From Amorphus orientalis (GTDB lineage Bacteria > Pseudomonadota > Alphaproteobacteria > Rhizobiales > Amorphaceae), in the NCBI RefSeq assembly GCF_030814015.1, contig NZ_JAUSUL010000001.1, forward strand, positions 1,454,001 to 1,518,000: a DNA stretch of 64,000 bases, written 5' to 3'. The notes beneath the pieces are model-generated. The model worked only from the letters and a program-made list of their open reading frames with translations, searched no databases and had not been told where the DNA came from. Of this stretch, positions 63,859-64,000 are shown piece after piece; position 1 is the stretch's first letter, and every line of letters starts with the position of its first letter. A program made the translations under genes and the position numbers.

Positions 63859-64000
63859 TGAAATTCGAGCGCGTGGGCAGACGGCCGGGTTCGCGGCACT
63901 GGAGCCGGCGGGCTCAAAGGGATGTGGTTCAGTCCCGGGCAATTATTCAACCTGCGCCAATCAGCGTGATGGCGCCGGCTTCGGATGGTGGCTCGCTGAA

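Noticed and set aside
1-64000. CRISPR array
   Set aside because: No run of three or more regularly spaced repeats was seen; the repeats found are pairs.

Overview
The window is GC-rich and its gene content looks like an alphaproteobacterial chromosome, probably Hyphomicrobiales: a form I aerobic CO dehydrogenase cluster, a fused MobP relaxase-helicase of rhizobial style, RbsABC-type and polar amino acid ABC transporters, and a tRNA-Ser integration site. The genus cannot be fixed from the sequence. Well over half of the DNA is accessory or recently reshuffled, and at least eight gene relics are visible.

Layout. 1-4.4 kb is the end of a contractile-tail (P2/Mu-like) prophage: tape-measure C-terminus, gpU, gpX, gpD, then a lysis cassette (GH24 endolysin, holin-like protein, i-spanin, overlapping o-spanin). 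4.4-12.6 kb is a cargo zone: a 51-residue membrane protein missed by size filters, a chimeric relic, a Gabija-like pair (OLD/TOPRIM nuclease plus UvrD-like helicase), an SRAP (YedK-like) relic lacking its catalytic Cys, an AT-rich gene for a secreted protein starting at TTG, and two overlapping small paralogous genes. 12.7-22.0 kb is an integrative mobilizable element next to tRNA-Ser(GCT): tyrosine integrase, coupling protein, ParA-like protein, a probable oriT zone, MobC and a relaxase-helicase, with no mating-pair genes.

22.5-31.2 kb is a form I CO dehydrogenase cluster: a membrane MHYT-LytTR regulator, coxM, coxS, coxL, coxD, coxE, coxF, a 43-codon unnamed ORF, and a coxG that is frameshifted as read. 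Direct repeats with a 20-bp period upstream of coxM suit a LytTR site. 31.4-37.1 kb encodes a ribose-type sugar ABC importer with a GntR/UTRA regulator and a FGGY kinase; a repeated GATTCCGGAA box lies upstream. An AraC regulator follows.

38.6-44.8 kb is the most unusual part: trpB-trpA, a bacterial P450 with an N-terminal membrane anchor, a branched-chain-type aminotransferase, a divergent GTP cyclohydrolase II-like protein and a LysE/RhtB exporter, all on one strand. I read this as a candidate uncharacterised biosynthetic cluster for an amino-acid-derived product.

44.8-46.7 kb is a graveyard of IS3- and IS5-type fragments around plasmid genes, including an ardA with an in-frame amber codon. 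47-60 kb carries redox and stress genes: FMN reductase, quinone oxidoreductase, amino acid ABC transporter, a DUF5996-acetyltransferase fusion, pirin, LysR, an isochorismatase relic, a Kef antiporter, a pirin relic and catalase. 60.7-63.9 kb is a tandem family of AraC regulators: three intact genes in overlapping 4-base registers plus a fourth, internally deleted copy upstream.
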